A stretch of DNA of 64,000 bases, taken from NCBI GenBank assembly GCA_963807085.1, contig CAWEBB010000008.1:7576-71575 (forward strand). Reading direction: 5' to 3'. How positions within the stretch are numbered: the stretch's first letter is position 1; every line of letters begins with the position of its first letter. The position numbers and the translations under genes were made by a program. The stretch comes from JACKII01 sp963807085. GTDB lineage: Bacteria; Pseudomonadota; Alphaproteobacteria; Bin95. Of the stretch, positions 18,987 through 28,131 are shown piece by piece. Below the pieces are notes generated by a model. The model did not search any database, was not told the DNA's origin, and was given only the letters and a program-made list of their open reading frames with translations.

Positions 18987-19787
18987 CTAGGCGTTGCCCA
19001 GCAGCAACAACTCCCGCTCATCGAACAGCAGCAGGCTGCCTTTGTACTGATTGACGAGGTCGACGATCCTGGTGCCTTGCCCCATAAAGAGCGTGTTTAA
19101 CTCGACGCGCTCGAGTTCATCGCCCAGTCCGCGCCGCACGGCCTGCAGTCGTTCTTCTACCTCCGCCGGTGCGCCAGCGTAGACGATAACCTGACAGCGA
19201 ACGTCAAGCGCCGAAGAAAATTCCAGCGCTGCCTGCAGCGGCCAAGGCTCTCCCTTCGAGAACAGAACGATACCGGCCGGGTGCTCCCCGTTGCGATGCC
19301 AAATTCCGAACAGTGTATTCCGCCCCGCCAGGCGCAGAATGTTCACGATGAGCCGGGGCCGCAAGACCAGGGACGGATCCAGCAAAAGCAGGTCATGCGG
19401 GACGATTGCCGGCGGCACCGCGGCCCCGCCCTCCTCCTCCCCTGGCGGTAAATCCACCGAACTTTCGATCTCGATCGACCAGCGCAGGGACGCGGTCCGG
19501 CAAATTCTGTCCACGTGATCCCGCAGCCGCGACGCCTTGGCCCGATAGGCGGCCTCCAGCATCGCCACGTCAAACGTGCCGACGACGCCGGTGTGAAACG
19601 AGACCGTGCGCGTAATGGGCAGCGCCGCGGCGGCCAGCGCGTCGGCATCCCGCAGGAACACGGCGCGCAACTCGGCGTGCAGTTCCCGCGCGATGGCCGC
19701 CCCCAAATCCAGTGTTTGCCACGTTCGTTCATCCGCCTGTACCGGAAAGACGATCCGTGCAAACGGGGATACCATCGGCCTGCGCAT
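18987..19787 (-). CDS. universal-stress-protein-like protein
   Basis: This encodes 266 residues with an N-terminal alpha/beta half resembling the UspA fold: 'ARIVFPVQADERTWQTLDLG' opening strand, then 'HAELRAVFLRDADAL'. The ATP-binding glycine motif of true UspA proteins is not seen. The C-terminal half ('HPAGIVLFSKGEPWPLQAAL') looks like a second, degenerate domain. It begins 3 bases after the stop of the Lon-like protease gene on the same strand, so the two are almost certainly one transcript and may act together in stress proteostasis. The function is inferred from context and fold only. Confidence 0.6.
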   Translation of the reverse strand: MRRPMVSPFARIVFPVQADERTWQTLDLGAAIARELHAELRAVFLRDADALAAAALPITRTVSFHTGVVGTFDVAMLEAAYRAKASRLRDHVDRICRTASLRWSIEIESSVDLPPGEEEGGAAVPPAIVPHDLLLLDPSLVLRPRLIVNILRLAGRNTLFGIWHRNGEHPAGIVLFSKGEPWPLQAALEFSSALDVRCQVIVYAGAPAEVEERLQAVRRGLGDELERVELNTLFMGQGTRIVDLVNQYKGSLLLFDERELLLLGNA

Positions 19788-19790
19788 TGC

Positions 19791-22238
19791 CTATTCCTCC
19801 TTCGCAGCCTCGGCGCGCTGCTCCTGCGCCGCTGCCGCAAACTTCAGCCGGACATTGGCGAATTCCTCAAGCCTGGCCGCAACCTTTGCATTGAACGAGC
19901 CTTCCGGAAAGTCGCCGTCGGCGTCCGCTTCGCCCGCCTCAAGGCCCGACAGAGTGTGAATCGCCTCCTCCACCGTGCGGACGGCATGGATTGCGAACTC
20001 GCCGCGCTCCACGGCCTCCACCACCCGCTCCGCCAGCATCAGATGGCGCACATTGGTGGCCGGAATCAATACGCCCTGCTTGCCCGTCAAACCATGGGCG
20101 TCGCACACATCGAAGAAGCCTTCGATCTTTTCATTGACGCCTCCGATCGCCTGAACGCGCCCGGTTTGATCGACAGAGCCGGTCATCGCGAACGATTGGG
20201 AAAGGGGTACGTCACCGATAGCGGAAAGCAGGGTGATCAACTCCGCCGCAGATGCGCTGTCGCCGTCCACGCCGCCATAGGATTGCTCGAACACCAGGGT
20301 CGCCGAAACCGACAGCGGCATGCCGGTGCCGAACTTCGCCCCCAGATAGCCTGAAAGGATCATCACGCCCTTGGAGTGCAACGGCCCACCCAACTTCACC
20401 TCGCGCTCGATATCCAGCACGTTTCCGGTGCCGAGCCGCACGCTCGCCGTGATCCGGCTCGGCCGCCCGAATGCGAAGTCGCCGATCTGTGCGACGGAAA
20501 GGCCGTTCATCTGGCCGACGGCCTCGCCATCGGTCTCGATCCGGATGGTGCCTTTGGCAATTTCCTCCTGAATGCGCTCGCGGATCCGGTCGAAGCGGAA
20601 CTCGCGTTGTTGCAGCGCCTTCACCAGGTCCTCCAACGCGACCTTTTCGCGTCCCTGCTGGCCGGCCCAGAAGTCCGCTTCAATTAGAATATCGCGCAGA
20701 GTCTCGGTATGCAGCGACAGCTTTGCGGCATCAGAAGCCAGCCTTGCCGCATGCTCGCACAGCCGGGCGACGGCGGGCGCCGAAATTGGCCGAATTTCAG
20801 CGTTCGCGGTAATGCCGGCAATGACCCGCACAAACTCATCCAGGATCTCGTCGGAACGCTGCACCTCCTCGTCGAAGTCGGCCAGCACTTTGAAAAGATT
20901 CCCGAATTCGGGGTCGGCCTGACTGAGCAGATAATAGACATACCGGTCGCCGATCAACACCACCTTCACGTCCAGCGGAATACATTCCGGTTGCAACGTG
21001 ATCGTGCTCGGCAGGCCGTACATCTGGGCGAGCGGCTCGATCTCGATCATGCTGCCGCGCAGCGCCTGCTTCAGCCCTTCATAGGCCATGGGACGCGTCA
21101 GCAGGCGGCGCGCATCGATAATCAGATAGCCGCCGTTAGCCTCGTGCAGGGCGCCGGGGCGGATCAGATTGAAGTCGGTGACGAGCGCGCCCATTTCCGA
21201 GCGGTGCTCGATGCGCCCGATCAGGCGGTCATAGGTGGGGTTGTCCTCGTGAATGACGGGGGCATGGGTCAGTTCGGAACTGTCGACCAACAGATTGACG
21301 CCATAGCGGCGCAGCAGCGGATTGTTGGCGGCCTGCTCCCCGCTCGGCCGTTCCGCACCGGGTGTCTGTTGAGCCTGCGCCGTCATCGCCAGAATACGGT
21401 CTGCATTGGCTAGGATGTCGGCTCTCAGCGCCTCCAAATGCTCCGGGATCTCCGGAACATCGCCGTAGCTGGTCTGCAAGGTGCGGATCAAACCACTAAC
21501 GGCATAGGTGGCAGTTTCCTGGTTCAGTTCCCGAATTTTGTCCTGGGCTTGCTTCATCAAGGCCGGCATTTCTTGAAGTACGCTCTGCAGTTTTTGCTGC
21601 AACTCCTTGATTGTGTTTTCCAATTGGGTGCGCTGCTCCTCGGACAACGCCTGAAAGACCTCGGGCTGCATGACGGCACCGTTATGCAGAGGCGCGAACG
21701 AAAATCCCATGGGCGTCCGCAGGAACGCGATCGAACTCTCCTTTGCTTCCCTCTCGATGGCGCTGAAGGCCTCTTCCTGGCGGTCCTTCAGTTCCTGCTC
21801 AATCAACTGGCGGCGCGTACGGTATTCCTCACCCTCGAACGTGGCGGTCAACGCCTCTTTCAGGTCGTCGACCAGTTGCTCCATGTCCGCCTTGAATGCA
21901 CGTCCCCGGCCATGGGGCAGGCGCAACACGTTCGGAATATGCGGCTGGTCGAAATTGTAAACATAACACCAAGCATCCGGCGCCGGTTCCTTGGCAGCCT
22001 GTTGCTGTATAAGGTATTCGACCAGTTCCTTCTTGCCGATACCGTCCGCGCCGGTCGCGAAAATGTTGTATTCGGGCCGCCGCACCGCGATGCCGAACTG
22101 CAATGCCTGGGTGGAGCGGCCGCTGCCGTCGATTCGGACCAACGGCTCGAGTTCACTGGTCGACGAAAAGCCGAGCGAATCCGGTTCACAGCGCCATCTC
22201 AGGGCGGACGCGGGCAAAGGCTGGGGGACGTCTGGCAT
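19791..22238 (-). CDS. Lon-family AAA ATPase/protease (archaeal/LonC-type)
   Basis: The protein has 815 residues. A modified Walker A 'FATGADGIGKKELVEYL' is near residue 55, with Lys-Lys where GKT/GKS is usual. A long coiled-coil insertion (about 110-290) separates it from 'GGYLIIDARRLL' (Walker B region) and a lid. The C-terminal S16 peptidase domain has the Ser-Lys dyad: Ser661 in 'GGVDGDSASAAE' and Lys704 in 'GGVNEKIEG', spaced 43 residues apart as in Escherichia coli Lon. It degrades misfolded proteins in the cytoplasm. The frame is open upstream to 22685, but Met at 22238 (Met-Pro-Asp-Val) begins the family-like sequence. It is in an operon with the downstream stress-like gene. Confidence 0.88.
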   Translation of the reverse strand: MPDVPQPLPASALRWRCEPDSLGFSSTSELEPLVRIDGSGRSTQALQFGIAVRRPEYNIFATGADGIGKKELVEYLIQQQAAKEPAPDAWCYVYNFDQPHIPNVLRLPHGRGRAFKADMEQLVDDLKEALTATFEGEEYRTRRQLIEQELKDRQEEAFSAIEREAKESSIAFLRTPMGFSFAPLHNGAVMQPEVFQALSEEQRTQLENTIKELQQKLQSVLQEMPALMKQAQDKIRELNQETATYAVSGLIRTLQTSYGDVPEIPEHLEALRADILANADRILAMTAQAQQTPGAERPSGEQAANNPLLRRYGVNLLVDSSELTHAPVIHEDNPTYDRLIGRIEHRSEMGALVTDFNLIRPGALHEANGGYLIIDARRLLTRPMAYEGLKQALRGSMIEIEPLAQMYGLPSTITLQPECIPLDVKVVLIGDRYVYYLLSQADPEFGNLFKVLADFDEEVQRSDEILDEFVRVIAGITANAEIRPISAPAVARLCEHAARLASDAAKLSLHTETLRDILIEADFWAGQQGREKVALEDLVKALQQREFRFDRIRERIQEEIAKGTIRIETDGEAVGQMNGLSVAQIGDFAFGRPSRITASVRLGTGNVLDIEREVKLGGPLHSKGVMILSGYLGAKFGTGMPLSVSATLVFEQSYGGVDGDSASAAELITLLSAIGDVPLSQSFAMTGSVDQTGRVQAIGGVNEKIEGFFDVCDAHGLTGKQGVLIPATNVRHLMLAERVVEAVERGEFAIHAVRTVEEAIHTLSGLEAGEADADGDFPEGSFNAKVAARLEEFANVRLKFAAAAQEQRAEAAKEE

Positions 22239-22668
22239 CAGGCATTCTCGCACGGTTGGATAAAGTTGCCGGTGAGGTTGGTCGCGCAGTCCGCTTCTTA
22301 ATGTAATCCTGCCGCCACAACCGTCGAGCCATTTTGAGCCGGCCCGGACCCAAATCAATGGGGATTTCTGCTCTCCGTCCTGCGCTTCGGTGCAGGAGCG
22401 AGGTTGGAGGCGGAAAGACGGCAGCTTCCGCCTCTGGCGCCTGACGCACCTAAATCCACTCAACAATGCGTGCATTGGATTATGCCGCCCCTGACCTACA
22501 TCAACTACAAGCGGGTGCGTCGCCGCGTGGAGCGCGATAACCAAGGCGGCACGCGACGATACGCGGAAGCCCAAGAGATGTTCCCAAGGCATGTTTGACC
22601 TCAATGGCCCGAGGGAAGCAGGGTCAGAGAAGCCACGGCTAGAGGAAAGAGTGAGGAGCGCCGCCGTC
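22239..22668. other. 430-base divergent intergenic region
   Basis: This gap separates the Lon-like operon (leftward) from the amino-acid dehydrogenase (rightward). No gene is supported. Frames open in it have no family similarity. It must contain both promoters; one FNR/FixK-like palindrome is described separately. Confidence 0.6.
22491..22504. promoter_or_regulatory. FNR/FixK-like half-conserved palindrome
   Basis: CTGACCTACATCAA resembles the FNR/FixK consensus TTGAT-N4-ATCAA: the right half-site is exact and the left has two mismatches. It lies 253 bases upstream of the Lon-like start and 165 upstream of the dehydrogenase start. Stress-protein and Lon-like operons are often oxygen-controlled, which motivates the suggestion. 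The match is weak. Confidence 0.3.
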
Positions 22669-23763
22669 ATGTCCTTTGCCTTCACGGACGAACTCGGTCC
22701 CGAAAAAGTTGTCGAACTTTACGACCCCGCCGTCGGCCTGAAAGCCATTGTCGTTGTCGACAATACGGCCGCCGGTCCCGCCATCGGCGGCACGCGCATG
22801 GCGCGGGACGTGACGGTCGAGGAATGTTTCGGACTGGCCCGCGCCATGACCTTCAAAAATGCGGCAGCGGGCTTGCCCCACGGGGGCGCCAAGAGCGTGA
22901 TCGCCGCCGACCCGAGGATGCCGGCGGCCGAAAAGCAACGGCTGATCCGCGCTTTTGCCCGCGCGATCCGCGAAATCACCTCCTACATTCCCGGCCCGGA
23001 TATGGGCACCAACGAGGAGGTGATGGCCTGGATTAGGGATGAAATCGGGCGTGCGGTGGGATTGCCGCGTGAACTCGGCGGCATTCCGCTGGACCAGGTT
23101 GGCATCACCGGCTATGGCCTCGCCGCTGCGGCGGAGATCGCAGTAAATTACTGTGACATGGACCTCAAGGGCGCACGCGTTGCCGTCCAGGGGTTCGGCG
23201 CGGTCGGCTATCACAGCACGCGCTTTCTGGCGGAGCGCGGCTGCATCCTGGTTGCGGCCGCCGACGCCGGCGGCATGACCAGCAACCCCAACGGCCTGGA
23301 TGTCGAAGCGCTGGCGCAACTTGTCCGCACCGGCGACACCGTTCAATCATTTGCCGGCGGAAGTCCCGCGGGTCGCGACGACATCCTCGCAGCCGACTGT
23401 GACATTATGATACCGGCGGCGCGACCGCACGTGCTAACCGCTGCCAATGCGGAGCAGATCAAGGCCCGGCTGGTGCTGGAGGGCGCCAACATCCCGGCCA
23501 CACCGGAAGCGGAGGCGAGCCTGGCCAAACGGGGCGTGTTGTGCGTTCCGGACTTCATCGCCAATGCGGGCGGCGTGATCTCCGGGGCGGTCGAGTATCG
23601 TGGCGGCAGCGAAGCAAGTGCGTTCGCGATCACCAAGGAAAAGATCCAGCACAACACGGAAGACGTGCTGCGCCGCGCCAGGCAGGACGATGTGTTGCCG
23701 CGAACCGCAGCGACTCGGATCGCGATGGAACGTTTGACCCGGGCGATGAGCTTTCGGCGATAA
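22669..23763 (+). CDS. Glu/Leu/Phe/Val dehydrogenase
   Basis: The protein has 364 residues. Substrate-binding and catalytic residues include Lys75 in 'GLPHGGAKSVI', and 'YIPGPDMGTNEEVMAWI' supplies the conserved Asp. The NAD Rossmann motif 'VAVQGFGAVGYHSTRFL' follows. The length and the PHGGAK motif fit leucine/phenylalanine/valine dehydrogenases rather than hexameric GDH. It oxidatively deaminates an amino acid to a keto acid. Met at 22669 starts the family-like sequence; the frame extends to 22591 but those residues look spurious. It is divergent from the Lon-like operon. Confidence 0.87.
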   Translation: MSFAFTDELGPEKVVELYDPAVGLKAIVVVDNTAAGPAIGGTRMARDVTVEECFGLARAMTFKNAAAGLPHGGAKSVIAADPRMPAAEKQRLIRAFARAIREITSYIPGPDMGTNEEVMAWIRDEIGRAVGLPRELGGIPLDQVGITGYGLAAAAEIAVNYCDMDLKGARVAVQGFGAVGYHSTRFLAERGCILVAAADAGGMTSNPNGLDVEALAQLVRTGDTVQSFAGGSPAGRDDILAADCDIMIPAARPHVLTAANAEQIKARLVLEGANIPATPEAEASLAKRGVLCVPDFIANAGGVISGAVEYRGGSEASAFAITKEKIQHNTEDVLRRARQDDVLPRTAATRIAMERLTRAMSFRR

Positions 23764-23772
23764 CCTGCTTGA

Positions 23773-24126
23773 TTAATTACATTCACGAGTCAGTCGTCCG
23801 CGCGAACTGGTTGAAATGGCCGAGGAACGGCATGTCCGCCTTGGCGCCTTAGACGAGGGCATTGGCGCTGACGTGAGGGAAACCGGGCAGAGACGCTGGG
23901 CGCCGGTGCGCAGGACCGCCTCCAGCGGTTCCTCGCCGCGGCGGCGCAGATCGTTGTAGGTGTCGATCATCGGCCGGCCGGTGACCAGCTGGCCGAGAAA
24001 GACCCCGGCCGTGGAAAAGACGATGGCCGACAGCACCAGGCCCGCCTGATAGAAGCTGTTGAGCTGGGTGACCAGCACGCCCAGCATCAGGAAAATGCTG
24101 ACGAAGGCACTGGCCAGAAAGATCAA
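23773..24126 (-). pseudogene. remnant of an RND efflux pump inner-membrane subunit
   Basis: The first 75 residues match the C-terminal half of AcrB/MexB-type pumps. A transmembrane helix 'FVSIFLMLGVLVTQLNSF' and 'GVFLGQLVTGRPM' are followed at once by 'IDTYNDLRRRGEEPLEAVLR' and 'TGAQRL'. In intact pumps about 30 residues containing a transmembrane helix ('...GIVVNNAIVL') separate the second and third of these, so an internal deletion has occurred. After 'CPVSLTSA' similarity stops. Both ends of the pump gene are absent. It lies between the amino-acid dehydrogenase and a transposase remnant, suggesting insertion-driven decay. Confidence 0.7.
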
Positions 24127-24159
24127 CTGTAGAACACGCGACTTGCTCTGACGGACACT

Positions 24160-24360
24160 TCAGCTTTCTGTGCTGAGAACGGGTTGCTGATTAACTGACG
24201 GATTGGAAGCCTCGATCGTCTTGTCCGCGGCGACGTGTAACGTTGCGCGAAAGGTCTGCGTAGGTGTCTTGCCGTAGCAGTATCTTCCGGCATGCGGCCG
24301 CTGCTCGTTGTGACTCGCGAGCCACGTCTTCTGGAAGCTTTCTTGAATGATGGGACGTTT
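24160..24360 (-). pseudogene. C-terminal remnant of an integrase-core (IS481-like) transposase
   Basis: Read on the minus strand, a frame ending in TGA at 24160-24162 contains 'ASHNEQRPHAGRYCYGKTPT', the signature C-terminus of IS481-type DDE transposases (Arg-Pro-His then Tyr-Gly-Lys-Thr-Pro). An in-frame stop lies about 200 bases upstream, so the catalytic core is gone. Terminal inverted repeats were not found by eye. Another frame across the same bases has no similarity. The remnant lies next to the broken RND gene. Confidence 0.65.
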
Positions 24361-24499
24361 TCATGTTTTCACGAGCCTTGGTTGCACGTGGATGACGCGG
24401 TTCGCAGAACCGCGCGAACAGTCCGGGCGACAACGTCGCGAGCCAGACCCGGTGGCTCGGAACCCTCTACTCATGCTTTAGAAATACAAGGATAATCGC

Positions 24500-25093
24500 T
24501 TGTTCGAATTGACCCAATCTCTTGTCGAGCAGACCGGCTATTTCGGAATTTCCATGCTAATGCTGGTGGAGAACATCTTTCCGCCCATCCCGTCCGAACT
24601 GATCATGCCGCTCGCAGGGTTCACGGCCGAGCGCGGGCAGTTGAACATCGTTCTTGTCGTGTTGGCTGGAACCGCCGGCTCGCTCGCAGGTGCCTTGTTC
24701 TGGTATGGGGTCGCAAGGTGGCTCGGGTCAGACCGGCTGAAGATATGGGCGGAACGGCACGGCCGCTGGCTCACCATGGCGCCCCGGGATGTCGATAGCG
24801 CGATGAACTGGTTCGAGCGCAACGGCCGTGTGTCCGTTCTGGTCGGCCGGCTAATCCCGGGTGTCCGCTCGCTGATCTCCATACCTGCCGGTTTCTCCCG
24901 CATGACGTTGCGACGCTTTCTGGCCTATTCGGTTGTCGGTACAGCAATCTGGACAGCCGGACTCGCCATGGCGGGATATCTTCTCGGGGCGCAGTACGAA
25001 CGGGTGTCCGACTGGGTGAACCCGGTCTCCAACGTGGTCGTCGGCGGCCTGGTCGTCTGGTACCTCTACCGCGTGATTACCTTCAAACCGTAA
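24500..25093 (+). CDS. DedA-family membrane protein
   Basis: This 197-residue polytopic protein shows the DedA family marks: 'MLVENIFPPIPSELIMPLAG' near the N-terminus, with the conserved Glu and Pro residues of the re-entrant loop, and 'VGRLIPGVRSLISIPAG' in the middle. About five hydrophobic segments are visible. DedA proteins act as lipid flippases or help maintain proton-motive force in the inner membrane. The start codon is a TTG at 24500, supported by AAGGA 8 bases upstream. It lies beyond the remnant region and is followed by a palindromic repeat. Confidence 0.88.
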   Translation: MFELTQSLVEQTGYFGISMLMLVENIFPPIPSELIMPLAGFTAERGQLNIVLVVLAGTAGSLAGALFWYGVARWLGSDRLKIWAERHGRWLTMAPRDVDSAMNWFERNGRVSVLVGRLIPGVRSLISIPAGFSRMTLRRFLAYSVVGTAIWTAGLAMAGYLLGAQYERVSDWVNPVSNVVVGGLVVWYLYRVITFKP

Positions 25094-25100
25094 CGGTACT

Positions 25101-25206
25101 GATACCAAGTTGCATTGAAGCAAACCCATCCTTCACCCTGAGCCGCGACGCACAGGGGCGCGAGTCGAAGGTGAAGGATGGGTCACGATTAAGGCGAGTT
25201 GGTATC
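25101..25206. repeat. 106-bp nested palindromic element
   Basis: GATACCAA (25101-25108) is exactly inverted as TTGGTATC (25199-25206). Inside it the 14-base ACCCATCCTTCACC (25124-25137) is exactly inverted as GGTGAAGGATGGGT (25170-25183). The loop is GC-rich. The layout fits a REP- or MITE-like element folding into a long cruciform; it could also terminate transcription after dedA. It lies between dedA and the convergent ABC-transporter genes. No second copy was seen in the window. Confidence 0.7.
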
Positions 25207-25273
25207 ATTCAATCGGGCGATGCTCTGGCGCGCCCTATCCCGCTGGCGTTACTCCATTTGCATTAACCGCGCC

Positions 25274-26344
25274 CTAATTAAGCAGCGCCATTCGGTCGGG
25301 ATCCAGGGTGAGCCAGATCGGCTCATTCACCCCGAACACCTGGAAGGGTGGCGTCGAAACGCGCAGGCGGACATTGCTGCCTTCCGGCTGTACGACATAG
25401 TCCCAGACCTCGCCCAGGAACGCGCGGCTTTCGACGGAGGCGCGAACGGCGTGGCCCGGCGGTGCCTCACCCTGGTCGCGGCTCAAGGACAGGCTTTGCG
25501 GCCGGATGGAAAACAGAAGGTCCCGCCGTCCGTCGGCGATACCGCCCTCAAAGACACCCACAGGAAGCGAGAAGCCATCAAAGCCGACCTCTTCGCCTTC
25601 CCGGCGGGCTTCGACAAAATTGGTGCGGCCGATAAATCCCGCCACAAACTGGGTCTTTGGCTTGGTATAGACGGTGAAGGGGTCGTCGCATTGCTCGATG
25701 CGCCCCTCGTTCATGACCGCCACGCGGTCGGACGTCACCATGGCCTCGGCTTGGTCGTGGGTTACATAGACCGTGGTGATCCGGAACTCGTCGTGCAGAC
25801 GCCGAATCTCAAAGCGCATCTCCTCGCGCAGGTTGGCGTCGAGGTTGGAAAGCGGCTCGTCGAGCAGAAGCACGGCGGGCTTGATGACGATGGCGCGGGC
25901 AAGAGCCACCCTCTGCTGCTGACCGCCGGAGAGCTCTGACGGATAGCGTTTGCTCAGATGGCCCATCTGAACGACGTCCAGGATTTCCGCCACGCGCCGC
26001 CGCGTTTCATCAGACGACAGTTTCCGCAGTTCCAGGCCAAAACCGACATTCTGCTCGACCGTCATGTTGGGCCAAATTGCATAACTCTGGAAGATCATCG
26101 ACATGTTGCGCCTCTCCGGCGGCACCATGCGCGAAGGAGAGGAAACCATCTGCCCTTCAATCGCGATCTCGCCGGCGGTCGGCGCGATAAAGCCGGCGAT
26201 CATGCGCAGCGTGGTTGTCTTTCCGCAACCGGAAGGGCCGAGTAGCGAGACGAATTCGCCTTCTTCCAGCGCCAGATCGACATGGTCCACGGCGACGGTA
26301 TTGCCAAAGTGGCAGGCAATACCCGACAGGGTGAGTTTCGACAT
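25274..26344 (-). CDS. ABC transporter ATP-binding protein (Fe3+/polyamine importer type)
   Basis: The protein has 356 residues. Walker A 'GPSGCGKTT' is near 37-45, the signature 'LSGGQQQRVALARAI' near 135, Walker B 'VLLLDEPLSNLD' next, and the switch His in 'VYVTHDQAEA'. A C-terminal OB-type TOBE regulatory domain (about 270-356) is present, as in FbpC and PotA. It powers the two-domain permease encoded 4 bases upstream. It is the last gene of the three-gene operon on the minus strand. Confidence 0.9.
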   Translation of the reverse strand: MSKLTLSGIACHFGNTVAVDHVDLALEEGEFVSLLGPSGCGKTTTLRMIAGFIAPTAGEIAIEGQMVSSPSRMVPPERRNMSMIFQSYAIWPNMTVEQNVGFGLELRKLSSDETRRRVAEILDVVQMGHLSKRYPSELSGGQQQRVALARAIVIKPAVLLLDEPLSNLDANLREEMRFEIRRLHDEFRITTVYVTHDQAEAMVTSDRVAVMNEGRIEQCDDPFTVYTKPKTQFVAGFIGRTNFVEARREGEEVGFDGFSLPVGVFEGGIADGRRDLLFSIRPQSLSLSRDQGEAPPGHAVRASVESRAFLGEVWDYVVQPEGSNVRLRVSTPPFQVFGVNEPIWLTLDPDRMALLN

Positions 26345-26348
26345 GGAT

Positions 26349-28091
26349 TCATTCTTTCCTAAGCATAAAATCGCGCCCGGCGATGCTCATGCCGATCCCG
26401 ACAAAGACAAACGTGATCACCAGTAGAATACCCCCGAATGCCGCCAGCACCTCGAAATTGCCTTCTTCCGACAGGTCGAACAGCAGCACGGAGATGGTCC
26501 GCGTGTAAGGCCCCACCAGAAAGATCGCCGCAGAAAGCTCGCGGGTCGCGAGGATAAAAATCAGCAGCCAGCCCCCGGCCAGGCTTTTCTTGATCAATGG
26601 CGCGATCACCCGGCGAATGGCCGTAAGCCGGTTGCCGCCGAGAATGCGTACCGCGTCTTCCATTTCCGGGTGGATGGTGCGAAGCGCCGCCGCGCTGTTT
26701 GCATAGGCGATGGGCAGGAAGCGTGTGGTAAACGCCAGGATCATCAGCGTCGCGGTACCATAAAGGGCGAGCGGCGGCGCCGCATAGGCGGCGTAGAAGC
26801 CGATGGCCAGTACGATGCCCGGAATGACGAAGGGCGCCATGCATAGGAAGGCAAGGGCATTGCCGAATAGCGTGATGTTGCGGCTGACAATATAGGCGAT
26901 AGCGAGGGCCAGAATGCAGGCGAACGTGGCAGACCCGATCCCGAACACAAAGGTGTTTTCGATCGCCTTCCAGGCCATGTCGTGCTCGAACAGCAGGTAG
27001 GTGTAGTTGTTCAGCGTCAGGTTTTCCAAGCTGAAGCCACGGCCCCAAGCCTTGGCGAAAGAGGCTTGAATCAGCACTACCATCGGCAACACGACCGCCA
27101 GCAGCCCGACCAGCACGACGTAGCCCAACATGACCCAGCGCCAGGGCCCGAGGTTGATCATCCGCCGCGCACCGGCCTTGCCGGTCTGCGAGACATAGCC
27201 CTTGCGCGCCAACATCAGCCTTTGCACACCCATCAGAGAGACGGTGATCAGCAATAGCGGCATGGCGTAGGCGGCCGCCACCTCAACGCGCACCGGAAAC
27301 TCGAAGAACTGCCAGAGTTGGGTCGTTACCACATTGAAACGCGCCGGGATCGCGATCAGGGCGGGCGCGCCGAACAGCGCGATCGTCTCCAGGAATACGA
27401 TGATGATGCCAGCCAGTATCGCCGGCCAGGCCAGCGGCAGCGTCACCCGCCGCATCGTGCGCCAAGTGCTTGCGCCGAGAATGTTGGCCGCATCTTCCAT
27501 CTCGGACGAGATCAGGTCGAGCGCAGCTTTGGTGAACAGAAAAATGAACGGGAACGAGTTGAGGGCGATGATTAACACCAGCCCTTCGAAGCTGTAAATG
27601 CTGGCGAAACCTTCCTCGAGCCCGGTGATCTCCATGAAAATTTGGTTGACCCAGCCCGAATTAGGACCGGCGAGCAGGATCCAGCCGATGGCGCCCAGAT
27701 ACGGCGGCATGATGAAGGCGCCCAGGACAACTAACCAGATCAAAGCTTTGAAAGGAGTGTTTGTCCGTGAGTGCGCCCACGCCAACGGCACGCCAAGGAC
27801 GGCACTGACGAGCGCCGTGGCGCCGCCCAGCAACAGCGAATTCAGCAGCGCCTCGATATAGCGTGATCGGCCATACGCCGTCAGATAGTTGTCGATCGTC
27901 CAGGCGGCGGTTTCCGCCTCTTCGAAGCTGACGATCAGCAGGCGGGCAAGCGGGCTGACCACGAGGAAGATCAGCACCGCAATCAGCGCAAACCAAAGAA
28001 GATTCATCGGATCGATAAAGCGCAGCCGGTCGAAGAAGCCGCCGGGCCGGGTGGTTGAAACCGCCACCCTGTCCTGAGGAACATCCGTCAT
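26349..28091 (-). CDS. ABC transporter permease, fused two-domain FbpB type
   Basis: This 580-residue protein holds two tandem BPD-transport permease domains with about 12 transmembrane helices. Each domain has an EAA loop contacting the ATPase: 'MEDAANILGASTWRTMRRVT' in the first half and 'MEDAVRILGGNRLTAIRRVI' in the second. This fused arrangement is characteristic of Fe(III) importers (FbpB/SfuB/AfuB) and some 2-aminoethylphosphonate or thiamine importers. It forms the inner-membrane channel with the downstream ATPase and the upstream binding protein. Confidence 0.9.
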   Translation of the reverse strand: MTDVPQDRVAVSTTRPGGFFDRLRFIDPMNLLWFALIAVLIFLVVSPLARLLIVSFEEAETAAWTIDNYLTAYGRSRYIEALLNSLLLGGATALVSAVLGVPLAWAHSRTNTPFKALIWLVVLGAFIMPPYLGAIGWILLAGPNSGWVNQIFMEITGLEEGFASIYSFEGLVLIIALNSFPFIFLFTKAALDLISSEMEDAANILGASTWRTMRRVTLPLAWPAILAGIIIVFLETIALFGAPALIAIPARFNVVTTQLWQFFEFPVRVEVAAAYAMPLLLITVSLMGVQRLMLARKGYVSQTGKAGARRMINLGPWRWVMLGYVVLVGLLAVVLPMVVLIQASFAKAWGRGFSLENLTLNNYTYLLFEHDMAWKAIENTFVFGIGSATFACILALAIAYIVSRNITLFGNALAFLCMAPFVIPGIVLAIGFYAAYAAPPLALYGTATLMILAFTTRFLPIAYANSAAALRTIHPEMEDAVRILGGNRLTAIRRVIAPLIKKSLAGGWLLIFILATRELSAAIFLVGPYTRTISVLLFDLSEEGNFEVLAAFGGILLVITFVFVGIGMSIAGRDFMLRKE

Positions 28092-28131
28092 CGCGCGGAT
28101 CCTTGTCCTACGTCCGGGACCTATCAGAAAA

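Noticed and set aside
22238..22685. N-terminal extension of the Lon-like gene to 22685
   Set aside because: The added 149 residues overlap the divergent gene's start region and lack similarity; Met at 22238 begins the family sequence.
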